From: Flavobacterium tegetincola DSM 22377
GTDB taxonomy: Bacteria; Bacteroidota; Bacteroidia; Flavobacteriales; Flavobacteriaceae
Assembly: GCF_000425485.1 (NCBI RefSeq)
Contig: NZ_AUDN01000020.1
Location: forward strand, 62,001-126,000
Direction: 5' to 3'
Length of the DNA: 64,000 nucleotides
Shown here: one piece after another, positions 24,299 through 32,119 of the stretch
Position numbering within the stretch: the stretch's first letter is position 1
How the letters are laid out: each line of letters begins with the position of its first letter
The notes under the pieces: generated by a model
What the model saw: the letters and a program-made list of their open reading frames with translations, nothing else
The model's database searches: none
What the model was told of the DNA's origin: nothing
Translations under genes and position numbers: made by a program

Positions 24299-26233
24299 TT
24301 AGCTTTTTCTTGGTCTTCTTGGTTTAGGAGAATCTCCAAAACTTTCTGAACGTCTAGGTGCTCTTTCTGAACCTTCGCCTCTTGGCGCTCTATCAGAAGA
24401 ACCTTCTCTTCGTGGAGCAGCACTTCTTCTTCCAAATCCACCTTCTGATGAACCGCTAGATCTTTCACTTCTGAAACCACCTTCGCGTTTTGGACCGAAT
24501 CCGCCACCGCCAGAACCTTCACGTCTTGGACCAAAGCCGCCTGATCTTCCACCAGAACTTCTTTCGCCACCAGATCTTCCACCACCGGATCCACCTCTAT
24601 TGTTATGATCACGTCTTCCGCCACCATCATTTTTAGAAATTTCAACGTTGATTCTTCGTCCTTCGATTTGAGTATTATTCAAAATCTCCATTACTTTATC
24701 AGAATGTTCTGCATCTGTATTAAAGAAAGAGAATCCTTCTTTTACATCTACTTTATAAACATCATCACGACCTAAATCTAATGTTTCTTTCAAGAAATCC
24801 TTCAATTGCATCCAGTCAAAATTATCTCTTGATCCGATGTTTACAAAATAACGAACAGCATCCGAATTGCTTACCGGACGATCGCCACGGTCTTCACGAG
24901 GACCCGCTGATTGATTTGATAAATCGCGTGTTTTCTTGTAATAATTGATGAAACGGTTGAATTCAACAGAAACCATTTTCTTGATCAATTCTTCTTTCGT
25001 CAAATCTTCAAGAACCGTGTTGATAGCAGGCAAATACGTATTGATTTCGCTATCTACTTCTGTATCTTTAATTTTGTTTGCCAAGTGCAACAACTGAATT
25101 TCGCAGATTTCAATTCCAGAAGGGATCGATTTTTCTTCAAATTTCTGTTTGATGATACGCTCGATAGAAGAAATTTTACGCAACTCACTTTTCGTTACAA
25201 TAACGATAGAAGTTCCTAATTTTCCTGCACGACCTGTACGACCTGAACGGTGATTGTATGTTTCAATTTCGTCTGGTAATTGGTAATTTACAACGTGTGT
25301 AATATTATCAACGTCAATTCCACGAGCGGCAACGTCTGTAGCCACAAGCATTTGGATTTGTCGACCTCTAAACGATTTCATAACTCCGTCACGTTGCGCT
25401 TGAGATAAATCTCCGTGCAATGCAGCAGCACTGTATCCATCTTCAATTAATTTCTCTGCAACTGCTTGTGTATCGCGTTTTGTACGACAGAAAACAACAG
25501 AGAAAATATCTGGATTGGAATCGGCCAAACGTTTCAACGCTTCGTAACGGTCACGAGCATTTACAAGGTAAAATTCGTGAGATACGGTTGCTGAACCAGA
25601 GTTTTTAGCACCAACTGTAATTTCAATTGGATCATGCATGAATTGTTTAGCAATTCGTGAAACCTCTTGAGGCATCGTAGCCGAGAACAACCATGTGTTT
25701 TTATCGTCAGGAGTTGTTGACAGGATGTTTACGATGTCTTCGTAGAAACCCATGTTCAACATTTCATCTGCTTCATCAAGGACGCAAAAGTTAATTTTGG
25801 AAATGTCAACCAATCCTCGGTTGATCATGTCTTGCATTCTACCTGGAGTTGCTACAATAATTTGAGCGCCTCTTTTAATGTCTCTGGCTTGGTCTGAAAT
25901 ACTTGCACCACCATAAACAGCTACTACATTAATACCTTTTTCGTATTTTGAGTAGTCTTTAATTCCGTTTGTAATTTGCAAGCAAAGTTCGCGTGTTGGA
26001 GATAAAATTAACGCTTGTGTGCTTCTGTTGCTAGCGTCAATTTTTTGTATAAGTGGAAAACCAAAAGCTGCCGTTTTCCCAGTACCCGTTTGAGCTAACG
26101 CAACCATATCAGTGTCTTTTTCCAATAATAGGGGAATCGCTTTCTCTTGTACTTCAGTCGGATTCTCAAATCCTAGATCTAAAATCGCCTTCAGTAACGA
26201 TTCACTCAATCCTAATTGTTCAAATTTATTCAT
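24299..26233 (-). CDS. DEAD-box RNA helicase with DbpA-type domain and RGG-rich tail
   Basis: 644 aa. Motif I AQTGTGKT (47-54), PTREL, DEAD (153-156), SATMP, and HRSGRTGRAGK complete the helicase core. A DbpA-like RNA-binding domain follows (about 455-535: VRYFVNIGSRDNFDW, VEGFSFF-like strand VKEGFSFF). The last hundred residues are a Gly/Arg/Ser repeat tail (GGRSGG, GFGPRREGSGGGG) typical of RNA-binding, condensate-prone regions. The CsdA/DeaD-like architecture suggests a role in ribosome assembly or cold-sensitive RNA remodelling. The tail repeats create a spurious overlapping open frame in another phase. A -7 box precedes the gene. Confidence 0.93.
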   Translation of the reverse strand: MNKFEQLGLSESLLKAILDLGFENPTEVQEKAIPLLLEKDTDMVALAQTGTGKTAAFGFPLIQKIDASNRSTQALILSPTRELCLQITNGIKDYSKYEKGINVVAVYGGASISDQARDIKRGAQIIVATPGRMQDMINRGLVDISKINFCVLDEADEMLNMGFYEDIVNILSTTPDDKNTWLFSATMPQEVSRIAKQFMHDPIEITVGAKNSGSATVSHEFYLVNARDRYEALKRLADSNPDIFSVVFCRTKRDTQAVAEKLIEDGYSAAALHGDLSQAQRDGVMKSFRGRQIQMLVATDVAARGIDVDNITHVVNYQLPDEIETYNHRSGRTGRAGKLGTSIVIVTKSELRKISSIERIIKQKFEEKSIPSGIEICEIQLLHLANKIKDTEVDSEINTYLPAINTVLEDLTKEELIKKMVSVEFNRFINYYKKTRDLSNQSAGPREDRGDRPVSNSDAVRYFVNIGSRDNFDWMQLKDFLKETLDLGRDDVYKVDVKEGFSFFNTDAEHSDKVMEILNNTQIEGRRINVEISKNDGGGRRDHNNRGGSGGGRSGGERSSGGRSGGFGPRREGSGGGGFGPKREGGFRSERSSGSSEGGFGRRSAAPRREGSSDRAPRGEGSERAPRRSESFGDSPKPRRPRKS

Positions 26234-26253
26234 ATAGTATTTTAAATATTTTG

Positions 26254-26261
26254 CAAAAGTA
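26254..26261 (-). promoter_or_regulatory. -7 box upstream of the RGG-tailed helicase
   Basis: TACTTTTG on the minus strand, about 20 bases before the ATG. No clear -33. The remaining gene-free stretch to 26685 holds a weak 7-bp hairpin (TACTATT/AATAGTA at 26371-26391) and the two repeats listed next. Confidence 0.5.
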
Positions 26262-26435
26262 CGGCAAATATCTCTGAAAAACTAATGTTAATTTATCTTT
26301 TATTGAATTGTTAATAATTGATACTCAATAAATTATGATTTACTTAACTTGGCTGAAGAGTTAAAAACAGTACTATTCATGTTAAATAGTATCAAATTCG
26401 ACTATAATCGACAACTTTAAAATAATTTGATTGTC

Positions 26436-26520
26436 TTTGGGCGTTACCACAAGGGTCGGGCTATACACTCCCGCTTCCCGATAAAAAATCGGGAGAGCTC
26501 CGCTGCTATCCCTAACGCGA
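26436..26520 (-). repeat. Conserved-arm/variable-core hairpin repeat, copy 2
   Basis: Read on the minus strand: GCGTTAGGGATAGC...GAGCTC (24 nt), core TCCCGAT-N5-ATCGGGA (26476-26494), then AGCGGGA...CCCGACCC...GTGGTAACGC (35 nt), then CCCAAA. Arms match copy 1 at fixed length; the core is unrelated in sequence. It lies downstream of rdgB, left arm first relative to rdgB transcription. Confidence 0.82.
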
Positions 26521-26607
26521 CTATTCCTGAAGGAGTTTAATCATAGCAAAAATAGTCATAAGTAGTTCATCCAATGTATTTTTCTCTAATACCTGAAATT
26601 CTTTTAA

Positions 26608-26666
26608 ACCACAAATTGCACAAATTCGCGCAAATTTAATTTGTGAGAATATGTGTAATTTGCGGT
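26608..26666. repeat. Imperfect palindromic repeat, ACACAAATTGCACAAATT family, copy 2
   Basis: ACCACAAATTGCACAAATT on one side and AATTTGTGAGAATATGTGTA then ATTTGCGGT on the other form an imperfect inverted repeat of 59 bp. The core CACAAATTGCACAAATT is identical to the copy at 2541-2608. It sits 20 bases after the rdgB stop and may act as its 3' hairpin. Confidence 0.6.
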
Positions 26667-26685
26667 AAAATTTTAATATTGAAGT

Positions 26686-27258
26686 TTACTTTTTCAAAAA
26701 TTCAAGCAATTGCTTCACCGCCAATCCTCGGTGACTAATGGAAGATTTTTGCTGCTGGTTCATTTCAGCAAAAGTAATGTTGTAATCATTAGGTTGGAAA
26801 ATAGGGTCGTAGCCAAAACCTTCAGTTCCCCTTTGTGTAGTAGTAATGTTTCCGTTGATAATTCCAGTAAATAAATGCTGTTTCTTATTTAGGTTCAAAG
26901 CAATTACAGTTTTAAAGTTTGCTTTCCGGTTGTCAGCTTCCTTTAATTCAAACAAAACCTTATCGATATTGTCTTGGTCATTTTTTTGTGCACCTGCAAA
27001 TCGAGCCGAAAAAACACCTGGAGCTCCATTTAAATAATCAATTTCCAATCCTGAATCATCGGCAAAGCAATCAAATCCATACTTTTCCGTAACATAATTG
27101 GCTTTCAAAATTGCATTTCCTTCAATTGTATCTGCCGTTTCGGGAATTTCTTCGAAACATTCTATATCTTTAAGACTTAAAATTTGAATAGAATCAGGGA
27201 CTAAATTCTGAATTTCTGCAATTTTATTTGGGTTGTTAGAAGCAAAAACGAGTTTCAT
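26686..27258 (-). CDS. rdgB: XTP/dITP pyrophosphatase (HAM1/RdgB family)
   Basis: 190 aa, full length. The start KLVFASNNPNKIAEI, the active-site ADDSGLEIDYLNGAPGVFSARFAG, the FGYDPIF segment, and KSSISHRGLA near the end are the family signatures. It hydrolyses inosine and xanthosine triphosphates to monophosphates and so keeps damaged purines out of DNA and RNA. It is the last gene of a three-gene minus-strand group (DUF1456, SGNH hydrolase, rdgB), beginning 11 bases after the SGNH stop. Two repeats lie behind it. Confidence 0.95.
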   Translation of the reverse strand: MKLVFASNNPNKIAEIQNLVPDSIQILSLKDIECFEEIPETADTIEGNAILKANYVTEKYGFDCFADDSGLEIDYLNGAPGVFSARFAGAQKNDQDNIDKVLFELKEADNRKANFKTVIALNLNKKQHLFTGIINGNITTTQRGTEGFGYDPIFQPNDYNITFAEMNQQQKSSISHRGLAVKQLLEFLKK

Positions 27259-27269
27259 TGTATTTAGTT

Positions 27270-27884
27270 TTAAAGGTAATTTGATTTTAAAAGGATATCA
27301 GACATTAAAGTATATCCATCCAAATTTGGGTGAACTCCATCTTCCGTAAATTTCACATTAAATTTTTCTTTGTCTTCCAATGCAGTGTGAAAATCGATGT
27401 AAAAAATCATTTCATCATCTGCTAAAGAAGCTAAAAATGCATTTAAAGTCCTGATTTTATTTCCTGGAAGAACTTTTGGATTCCAATAATAAGCAGAAAC
27501 AGGTAGAATGGAACACAAAATTATTTTTAAATCGTGCTCTTTCGCCACAGCAATCATAGTCAAGAAGTTATGCTGTATTTTTTCTAAAGTTATTGGTCCT
27601 TGATTTTCGGCGATGTCATTGGTTCCAACAGAAATCACAACACACTTTGGTTGTAATTGAATGACATTAGCTGTGAAGCGTGCTAAAATTTGAGAGGTCG
27701 TTTGACCACCAATTCCACGATTGATGAAATGAGCATTTTCTTTAAGAAAAGGGTGTTGATTCCAACCTTCAATTATAGAATCGCCAATAAAAACAACCCG
27801 ATTTTTATCAAATTGCATTTTTAAACTTTGGTTTTCAGCACGAAATCTTTCCAAATAAGCCCAATAATTCTTTAAGTTTTGCAA
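27270..27884 (-). CDS. SGNH/GDSL-type hydrolase
   Basis: 204 aa. Block I VVFIGDSIIEGW with the nucleophile Ser36, block II RGIGGQTTSQ, block III VGTNDI, and block V DGVHPNLDGY with the Asp-His pair. The PAF-acetylhydrolase-like SGNH shape fits a lysophospholipase or acyl-esterase, with the substrate unknown. No signal peptide is visible, so it is probably cytoplasmic. Spacing of 13 bases from DUF1456 and 11 from rdgB indicates one operon. Confidence 0.88.
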   Translation of the reverse strand: MQNLKNYWAYLERFRAENQSLKMQFDKNRVVFIGDSIIEGWNQHPFLKENAHFINRGIGGQTTSQILARFTANVIQLQPKCVVISVGTNDIAENQGPITLEKIQHNFLTMIAVAKEHDLKIILCSILPVSAYYWNPKVLPGNKIRTLNAFLASLADDEMIFYIDFHTALEDKEKFNVKFTEDGVHPNLDGYTLMSDILLKSNYL

Positions 27885-27897
27885 AAAAGAACAATTT

Positions 27898-28368
27898 TTA
27901 TTTCTTTCCGTTCTTGTAACGTACTTTTTCTACCACTTCAATTTTCGGCTCTTTCTTTTTAGATCGGTCGTTACCTTTAAAAGCAGGTTTTCCTGTTGAA
28001 GAAACGGGTTTATTGCTAGAATAAGGTTTGCCACTTCCTGACGGCTTTCCTTTTGGTGCAGTAGAACTTCCTGCAGGTTTCGCCGTTTTAGGTCGGTTAT
28101 TTACTTCATCACGATTTTTGGAAATCACATCCATCGCATTTTTAGGCTCTTCTTTGGTTCCTCTTAAATGAATAATTAATCCGTTCAAAAAATTACGTAG
28201 TACTTGGTCGCCACATTCCATATAATTAGGATGGTCATCCGCTCTAAAAAGTGCGTTCAATTCTGGTTTTTCAATATTGAAATCTACTAATTTTAATATA
28301 TCTACAATTTGGTCGTCACGTAATTGCAGTGCCACTCTTAATTTTTTGAAAATATCATTATTGTTCAT
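27898..28368 (-). CDS. DUF1456 family protein (YehS-like)
   Basis: 156 aa. Two copies of the DUF1456 helical motif: NDIFKKLRVALQLRDDQIVDI in the first and HPNYMECGDQVLRNFLNGLI in the second, covering about residues 1-75. After that comes a Lys/Ser/Pro-rich low-complexity linker and a basic end EVVEKVRYKNGKK, which suggests nucleic-acid contact. The family (E. coli YehS) has no proven function. It heads the operon with the SGNH hydrolase and rdgB. Confidence 0.85.
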   Translation of the reverse strand: MNNNDIFKKLRVALQLRDDQIVDILKLVDFNIEKPELNALFRADDHPNYMECGDQVLRNFLNGLIIHLRGTKEEPKNAMDVISKNRDEVNNRPKTAKPAGSSTAPKGKPSGSGKPYSSNKPVSSTGKPAFKGNDRSKKKEPKIEVVEKVRYKNGKK

Positions 28369-28472
28369 AAAAGGAAATTTTTTGTAAAGGTAATTTTTAT
28401 TTTGTTGTAAAAAGATAGGATGATTTAATATTGTCGCTTTTAAGTTTTTATTGGTAAATATTTAAAGTTAAA

Positions 28473-28533
28473 ATCTCGCAAAGGCGCGAAGACGCAAAGT
28501 TGGAGTACGCTTGCTTTGGGACTTAGCGAGATA
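28473..28533. repeat. TCTCGCAAAGGCGC-type palindromic repeat, copy 1
   Basis: Ends ATCTCGC and GCGAGAT are exact reverse complements. The interior has CAAAGGCGCGAAGACGCAAAG and CTTTGGGACTTAGCG. A second copy with rearranged internal modules lies at 45686-45750. It is intergenic, between the esterase and DUF1456. Confidence 0.6.
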
Positions 28534-28563
28534 ATTTTTTATAAGTGGAAGAAATGATTCAAC

Positions 28564-29361
28564 CTAAAACAACCATTTCACCGCTTGCTCAAAGTTTTCT
28601 CTCCAAAGTTTCTCATTATGTTCTCCGTCTTTCACAATAACCGATTTATTTAATTTTAAACATTCACAACGGTTTCGGTCCAGTAGTCGCACCATTTTTT
28701 TTAAATCCAAAGCCATAGTTTCATTTTCTTTATCTCCAGCGAGAAAGAAAATTTTAGCTTTCGTAGTTTCCGATTTTTCCATCAATGTATAAATTTCTTC
28801 TGAAAACCAAAATGATGGTGAGAAAACACCCGCTTTTCCAAAAACTTCTGGATATTTTAAAACTGCATAAAACGAAATTAATCCAGCAAGTGAACTACCG
28901 AAAATCGCTGTGTTTTTAGTATTCGATTTAGTTCGATAAACACTATCGACTTTTGGTTTCAAAGTTTTTACAATGAATTCCAAGTAGTTATCGCCATTTC
29001 CACCGCCGTATTTTTCGTTTTTATAAGGCGTCAATTCGTCGATTCTTTTTTCATTTCCGTGTTCAATTCCTATGACAATTATTTGTGCATTCATTTTATT
29101 CAACGTTTCGTCCACTTCCCATTCACCGACATAAGACGTTTTTGCATCAAATAAGTTTTGAGCATCGTGCATGTAAATTACAGGATATTTCTTGTTAGAA
29201 GTTGAATAATCCTTCGGTAAATAAACCCATATTTTTTTCTGCACATTTAATTCAGGTGAAAATATTTCAAAAGTAGTTACATTTTCAGAAGCAGTAGATT
29301 CTTGAGTATGAACCTTTAAAGAAAAAAATAAAGTAATTATGAAAATGAAAATCTTTTGCAT
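28564..29361 (-). CDS. Secreted alpha/beta-hydrolase esterase (Fes/IroE/EsteraseD-like)
   Basis: 265 aa. Signal peptide KIFIFIITLFFSLKVHTQ, then LNVQKKIWVYLPKDY and the YPVIYMHDAQNLFD strand and oxyanion region. The nucleophile elbow is GSSLAG (about residues 149-154) and the late DGEHNEKLWRENF carries the catalytic His. Family members cleave ester bonds of siderophores, feruloyl sugars or glucomannan. With a signal peptide it should act in the periplasm or outside. A siderophore-esterase role is only a possibility; the iron-type operon is 10 kb away. It is monocistronic and divergent from the TerB-like gene. Confidence 0.82.
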   Translation of the reverse strand: MQKIFIFIITLFFSLKVHTQESTASENVTTFEIFSPELNVQKKIWVYLPKDYSTSNKKYPVIYMHDAQNLFDAKTSYVGEWEVDETLNKMNAQIIVIGIEHGNEKRIDELTPYKNEKYGGGNGDNYLEFIVKTLKPKVDSVYRTKSNTKNTAIFGSSLAGLISFYAVLKYPEVFGKAGVFSPSFWFSEEIYTLMEKSETTKAKIFFLAGDKENETMALDLKKMVRLLDRNRCECLKLNKSVIVKDGEHNEKLWRENFEQAVKWLF

Positions 29362-29420
29362 AAGGTGGAAACTTGTGATTTTAAATAAAAAGAAATAATT
29401 TAGCTAAAAATAGTTATAAT

Positions 29421-29822
29421 ATGAATACGTATGCGATAAAAATTAATTTATTGAGCGAGATGATTGCGTTTTCTATCGTGGATGGCGAATTGCATGAACG
29501 TGAATATCAGTTTTTATCTTTAGTTGCAAATGAATTAAAAATATCAAAAGAAGAATTAAATGATTTGTTTCATCAAGAACATTTTTTAATTCCGATAAAG
29601 TCTGAAAAACAACGTATTCAACAATTTTATCGTTTGGCTTTGTTGATGCATATTGACGGTTTTTTACACGAAAAAGAAGCCACTGCTATCAAACAAATTG
29701 CTATTGATATGGGTCTAAGTCCATCAGCAACTTCACGTTTTTTAGAATTAATTCGCAAGACGAAAAACAGAATTATCGAGCCAAATGAAGTGTATGCTTT
29801 ATTTAAAGAACAACGGAATTAA
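29421..29822 (+). CDS. TerB-like helical protein
   Basis: 133 aa, all-helical. Two acidic half-repeats, FSIVDGELHEREYQFLSLVA and LMHIDGFLHEKEATAIKQIA, are the paired metal-binding-like DGxxHxxE motifs of the TerB/DjlA superfamily. TerB-like domains bind divalent metals and appear in stress and membrane-associated proteins; no ter gene cluster is nearby. Its stop overlaps the convergent uvrB stop by 4 bases. Because of that adjacency, homologues may carry misleading uvrB-derived names; nothing in the protein resembles an excinuclease. Confidence 0.75.
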   Translation: MNTYAIKINLLSEMIAFSIVDGELHEREYQFLSLVANELKISKEELNDLFHQEHFLIPIKSEKQRIQQFYRLALLMHIDGFLHEKEATAIKQIAIDMGLSPSATSRFLELIRKTKNRIIEPNEVYALFKEQRN

Positions 29823-31810
29823 AATACTTTTTCTTGCAATGCTTTTATATCATCACGCAACTTTGCCGCTTGCATAAAGTCCAATTCCTTCGCTGCTTTT
29901 TCCATTGATTTTCGTTTTTCACGAATCAATTTATCAACCGCATCTTTACTCATATAAGTGGTATCAGGTTCTGCAGCAATGGAAGCTGTGTTTCCTAATT
30001 CATAATCGACCAACTTATTTTTCGTAAATGCACTTTCAATTTTCTTATTCAATGCCATTGGCACGACATTATTATCTGTATTGTATTGAATTTGTTTTGC
30101 TCGTCGATATTCCGTGTCGTCAATTGTTTTCTGCATACTAGCCGTCATTTTGTCGGCATACATAATCGCTTTTCCATTCAAATTTCGAGCCGCTCGACCA
30201 ATAGTTTGCGTCAAAGAACGGTTGCTTCGAAGAAATCCTTCTTTATCCGCATCCAAAATTGCAACTAATGAAACTTCGGGTAAATCCAAACCTTCACGCA
30301 ATAAATTGACACCAATTAAAACATCAAAAATCCCTTTTCGTAAATCCTGCATGATTTCAATTCGCTCTAAAGTATCGACTTCAGAGTGAATATAACGACA
30401 ACGAATATTCAATTTTGTTAAGTATTTTGCCAATTCCTCTGCCATTCTTTTGGTCAAAGTCGTTACCAAGACGCGTTCGTCTATTTCTGCACGAATCTGA
30501 ATTTCTTCAATTAAGTCGTCAATTTGATTCAAGCTCGGACGAACTTCAATAATCGGGTCCAACAATCCCGTGGGACGAATAATTTGTTCGACATAAACAC
30601 CATCTGATTTTTCCAACTCATAATCCGCCGGAGTTGCCGAAACGTAAATTACTTGGTTTTGCATCGCCTCAAATTCCTCAAAACGCAAAGGTCGGTTGTC
30701 CATTGCCGCTGGAAGTCGGAAACCATATTCCACCAAATTTTCCTTTCGGCTTCTATCGCCACCATACATGGCATGTACTTGCGAAAGCGTCACGTGACTT
30801 TCATCCACGATCGTCAAGAAATCTTTTGGAAAATAATCCAATAAACAGAACGGTCGTGTTCCCGGAAGTCGGCCATCGAGGTAACGCGAATAATTTTCAA
30901 TACCCGAACAATACCCCAATTCCCGAATCATTTCTAAATCGAAATTCGTTCGTTCTTCGAGTCTTTTGGCTTCAAGGTGTTTTCCAATTTCTTTAAAATA
31001 GTCAACTTGCTTCACCAAATCTTGCTGAATTTCCCAAATCGCTCCATTCAAAACATCAGGCGAAGTCACAAACATATTTGCAGGATAAACCGTCAACGTT
31101 TTATATTTCTCAACCACTAACGAGGTTTTTGCATCAAAAGCTTCTATTTCTTCAATTTCGTCACCAAAGAAATGCACCCGAAACGGTTCGTCGCCATAAC
31201 TTGGGAAAATCTCTACCGTATCACCTTTAATTCTGAAAGTTCCAGGAGTAAATTCAGCTTCCGTTCGTGAATATAAACTTTGAACAAGCTGATGTAAGAG
31301 TTTTGTTCGAGAGATGATTTGGTCCCTATCTAAAGTGATTACGTTTTTTTGAAACTCAACTGGGTTTCCAATTCCGTATAAACAAGAAACGGAAGCAACA
31401 ACCAGAACATCGCGTCGTCCCGAAAGTAAAGAAGACGTCGTGCTCAAACGCATTTTCTCCAATTCTTCATTAATAGATAAATCTTTTTCAATGAAAACTC
31501 CCGTAACTGGCATAAACGCTTCGGGCTGATAATAGTCGTAATACGACACGAAATATTCCACCGCATTGTTTGGAAAAAACTGCTTAAACTCCGAATACAA
31601 TTGAGCGGCCAAAGTTTTATTATGTGCCAAAACCAAAGTGGGTCGTTGCACTTCTTGAACCACATTTGCCACCGTAAACGTTTTACCCGAACCGGTAACT
31701 CCTAAAAGTGTTTGGAATTTTTCCCCATTTTCAATTCCTTCCGCCAATTTTTTAATTGCTTGAGGTTGGTCGCCTTTGGGTTGGTAATCGGATACAACGT
31801 TGAATTTCAT
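29819..31810 (-). CDS. uvrB: Excinuclease ABC subunit B
   Basis: 663 aa from the chosen start. Walker A GVTGSGKT (37-44), the beta-hairpin damage-insertion segment YYDYYQPEAFMP, helicase motifs through SLTQTIGRAARN, and a C-terminal UVR motif MEKAAKELDFMQAAKLRDDI that binds UvrA or UvrC. It verifies damage in nucleotide excision repair. The open frame runs 65 codons further to 32005, but those codons read through repeat copy 3, and the consensus -7 box TAAATTTG lies at 31831-31838. The start at MKFNVVSDYQPKGDQ is therefore the real one. Confidence 0.96.
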   Translation of the reverse strand: MKFNVVSDYQPKGDQPQAIKKLAEGIENGEKFQTLLGVTGSGKTFTVANVVQEVQRPTLVLAHNKTLAAQLYSEFKQFFPNNAVEYFVSYYDYYQPEAFMPVTGVFIEKDLSINEELEKMRLSTTSSLLSGRRDVLVVASVSCLYGIGNPVEFQKNVITLDRDQIISRTKLLHQLVQSLYSRTEAEFTPGTFRIKGDTVEIFPSYGDEPFRVHFFGDEIEEIEAFDAKTSLVVEKYKTLTVYPANMFVTSPDVLNGAIWEIQQDLVKQVDYFKEIGKHLEAKRLEERTNFDLEMIRELGYCSGIENYSRYLDGRLPGTRPFCLLDYFPKDFLTIVDESHVTLSQVHAMYGGDRSRKENLVEYGFRLPAAMDNRPLRFEEFEAMQNQVIYVSATPADYELEKSDGVYVEQIIRPTGLLDPIIEVRPSLNQIDDLIEEIQIRAEIDERVLVTTLTKRMAEELAKYLTKLNIRCRYIHSEVDTLERIEIMQDLRKGIFDVLIGVNLLREGLDLPEVSLVAILDADKEGFLRSNRSLTQTIGRAARNLNGKAIMYADKMTASMQKTIDDTEYRRAKQIQYNTDNNVVPMALNKKIESAFTKNKLVDYELGNTASIAAEPDTTYMSKDAVDKLIREKRKSMEKAAKELDFMQAAKLRDDIKALQEKVF

Positions 31811-31830
31811 AGTAGCTTTTTTTCGAAATA

Positions 31831-31838
31831 CAAATTTA
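31831..31838 (-). promoter_or_regulatory. -7 box upstream of uvrB
   Basis: TAAATTTG on the minus strand, 21 bases before the preferred ATG. No LexA-like operator could be recognised nearby by eye. Confidence 0.5.
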
Positions 31839-31918
31839 GCAATGTTTTGCGGTATAAAGAAATAAGAAAAACTTAAAACTTCTGACTGGAATGGAGCCGG
31901 AGAAGGTTTGCACCCTGT

Positions 31919-32020
31919 TTTGGGCGTTACCACAAGGTTCGGGCTATCCAGTCTCGCTTTTTTATTATTATTTTTAAAAAAGAAACAATAATAAAAAGAG
32001 CTCAATTACTATCCCTTACT
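31919..32020 (-). repeat. Conserved-arm/variable-core hairpin repeat, copy 3
   Basis: Read on the minus strand: a decayed left arm GAGTAAGGGATAG...GAGCTC, a long AT-rich core with stem TTTTTATTATT/AATAATAAAAA (31959-31969 with 31987-31997 on the plus strand), then AGCGAGA...CCCGAACC...GTGGTAACGC, then CCCAAAA. The right arm is again exactly 35 nt. It lies downstream of the ABC exporter, left arm first relative to that gene. Confidence 0.78.
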
Positions 32021-32119
32021 CAAAATGTACTTAAACACTAAAAATATATTTTTAAAATCAAAAAATCATATTTACAATACCTGTATATCGCTCGAACTTA
32101 ATTAAAGTGTGCATTTACG

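Noticed and set aside
24286..24645. Minus-strand open frame of 119 codons overlapping the RGG-tailed helicase
   Set aside because: It is an alternative phase of the repetitive Gly/Arg/Ser codons; the Val/Glu/Leu-rich translation is an artefact of that low complexity.
23334..32020. Variable-core repeats as MITEs
   Set aside because: Terminal inverted symmetry is only 6 bp, no target-site duplication is visible at any copy, and the differing cores do not fit simple transposition copies. Not excluded, but unsupported.
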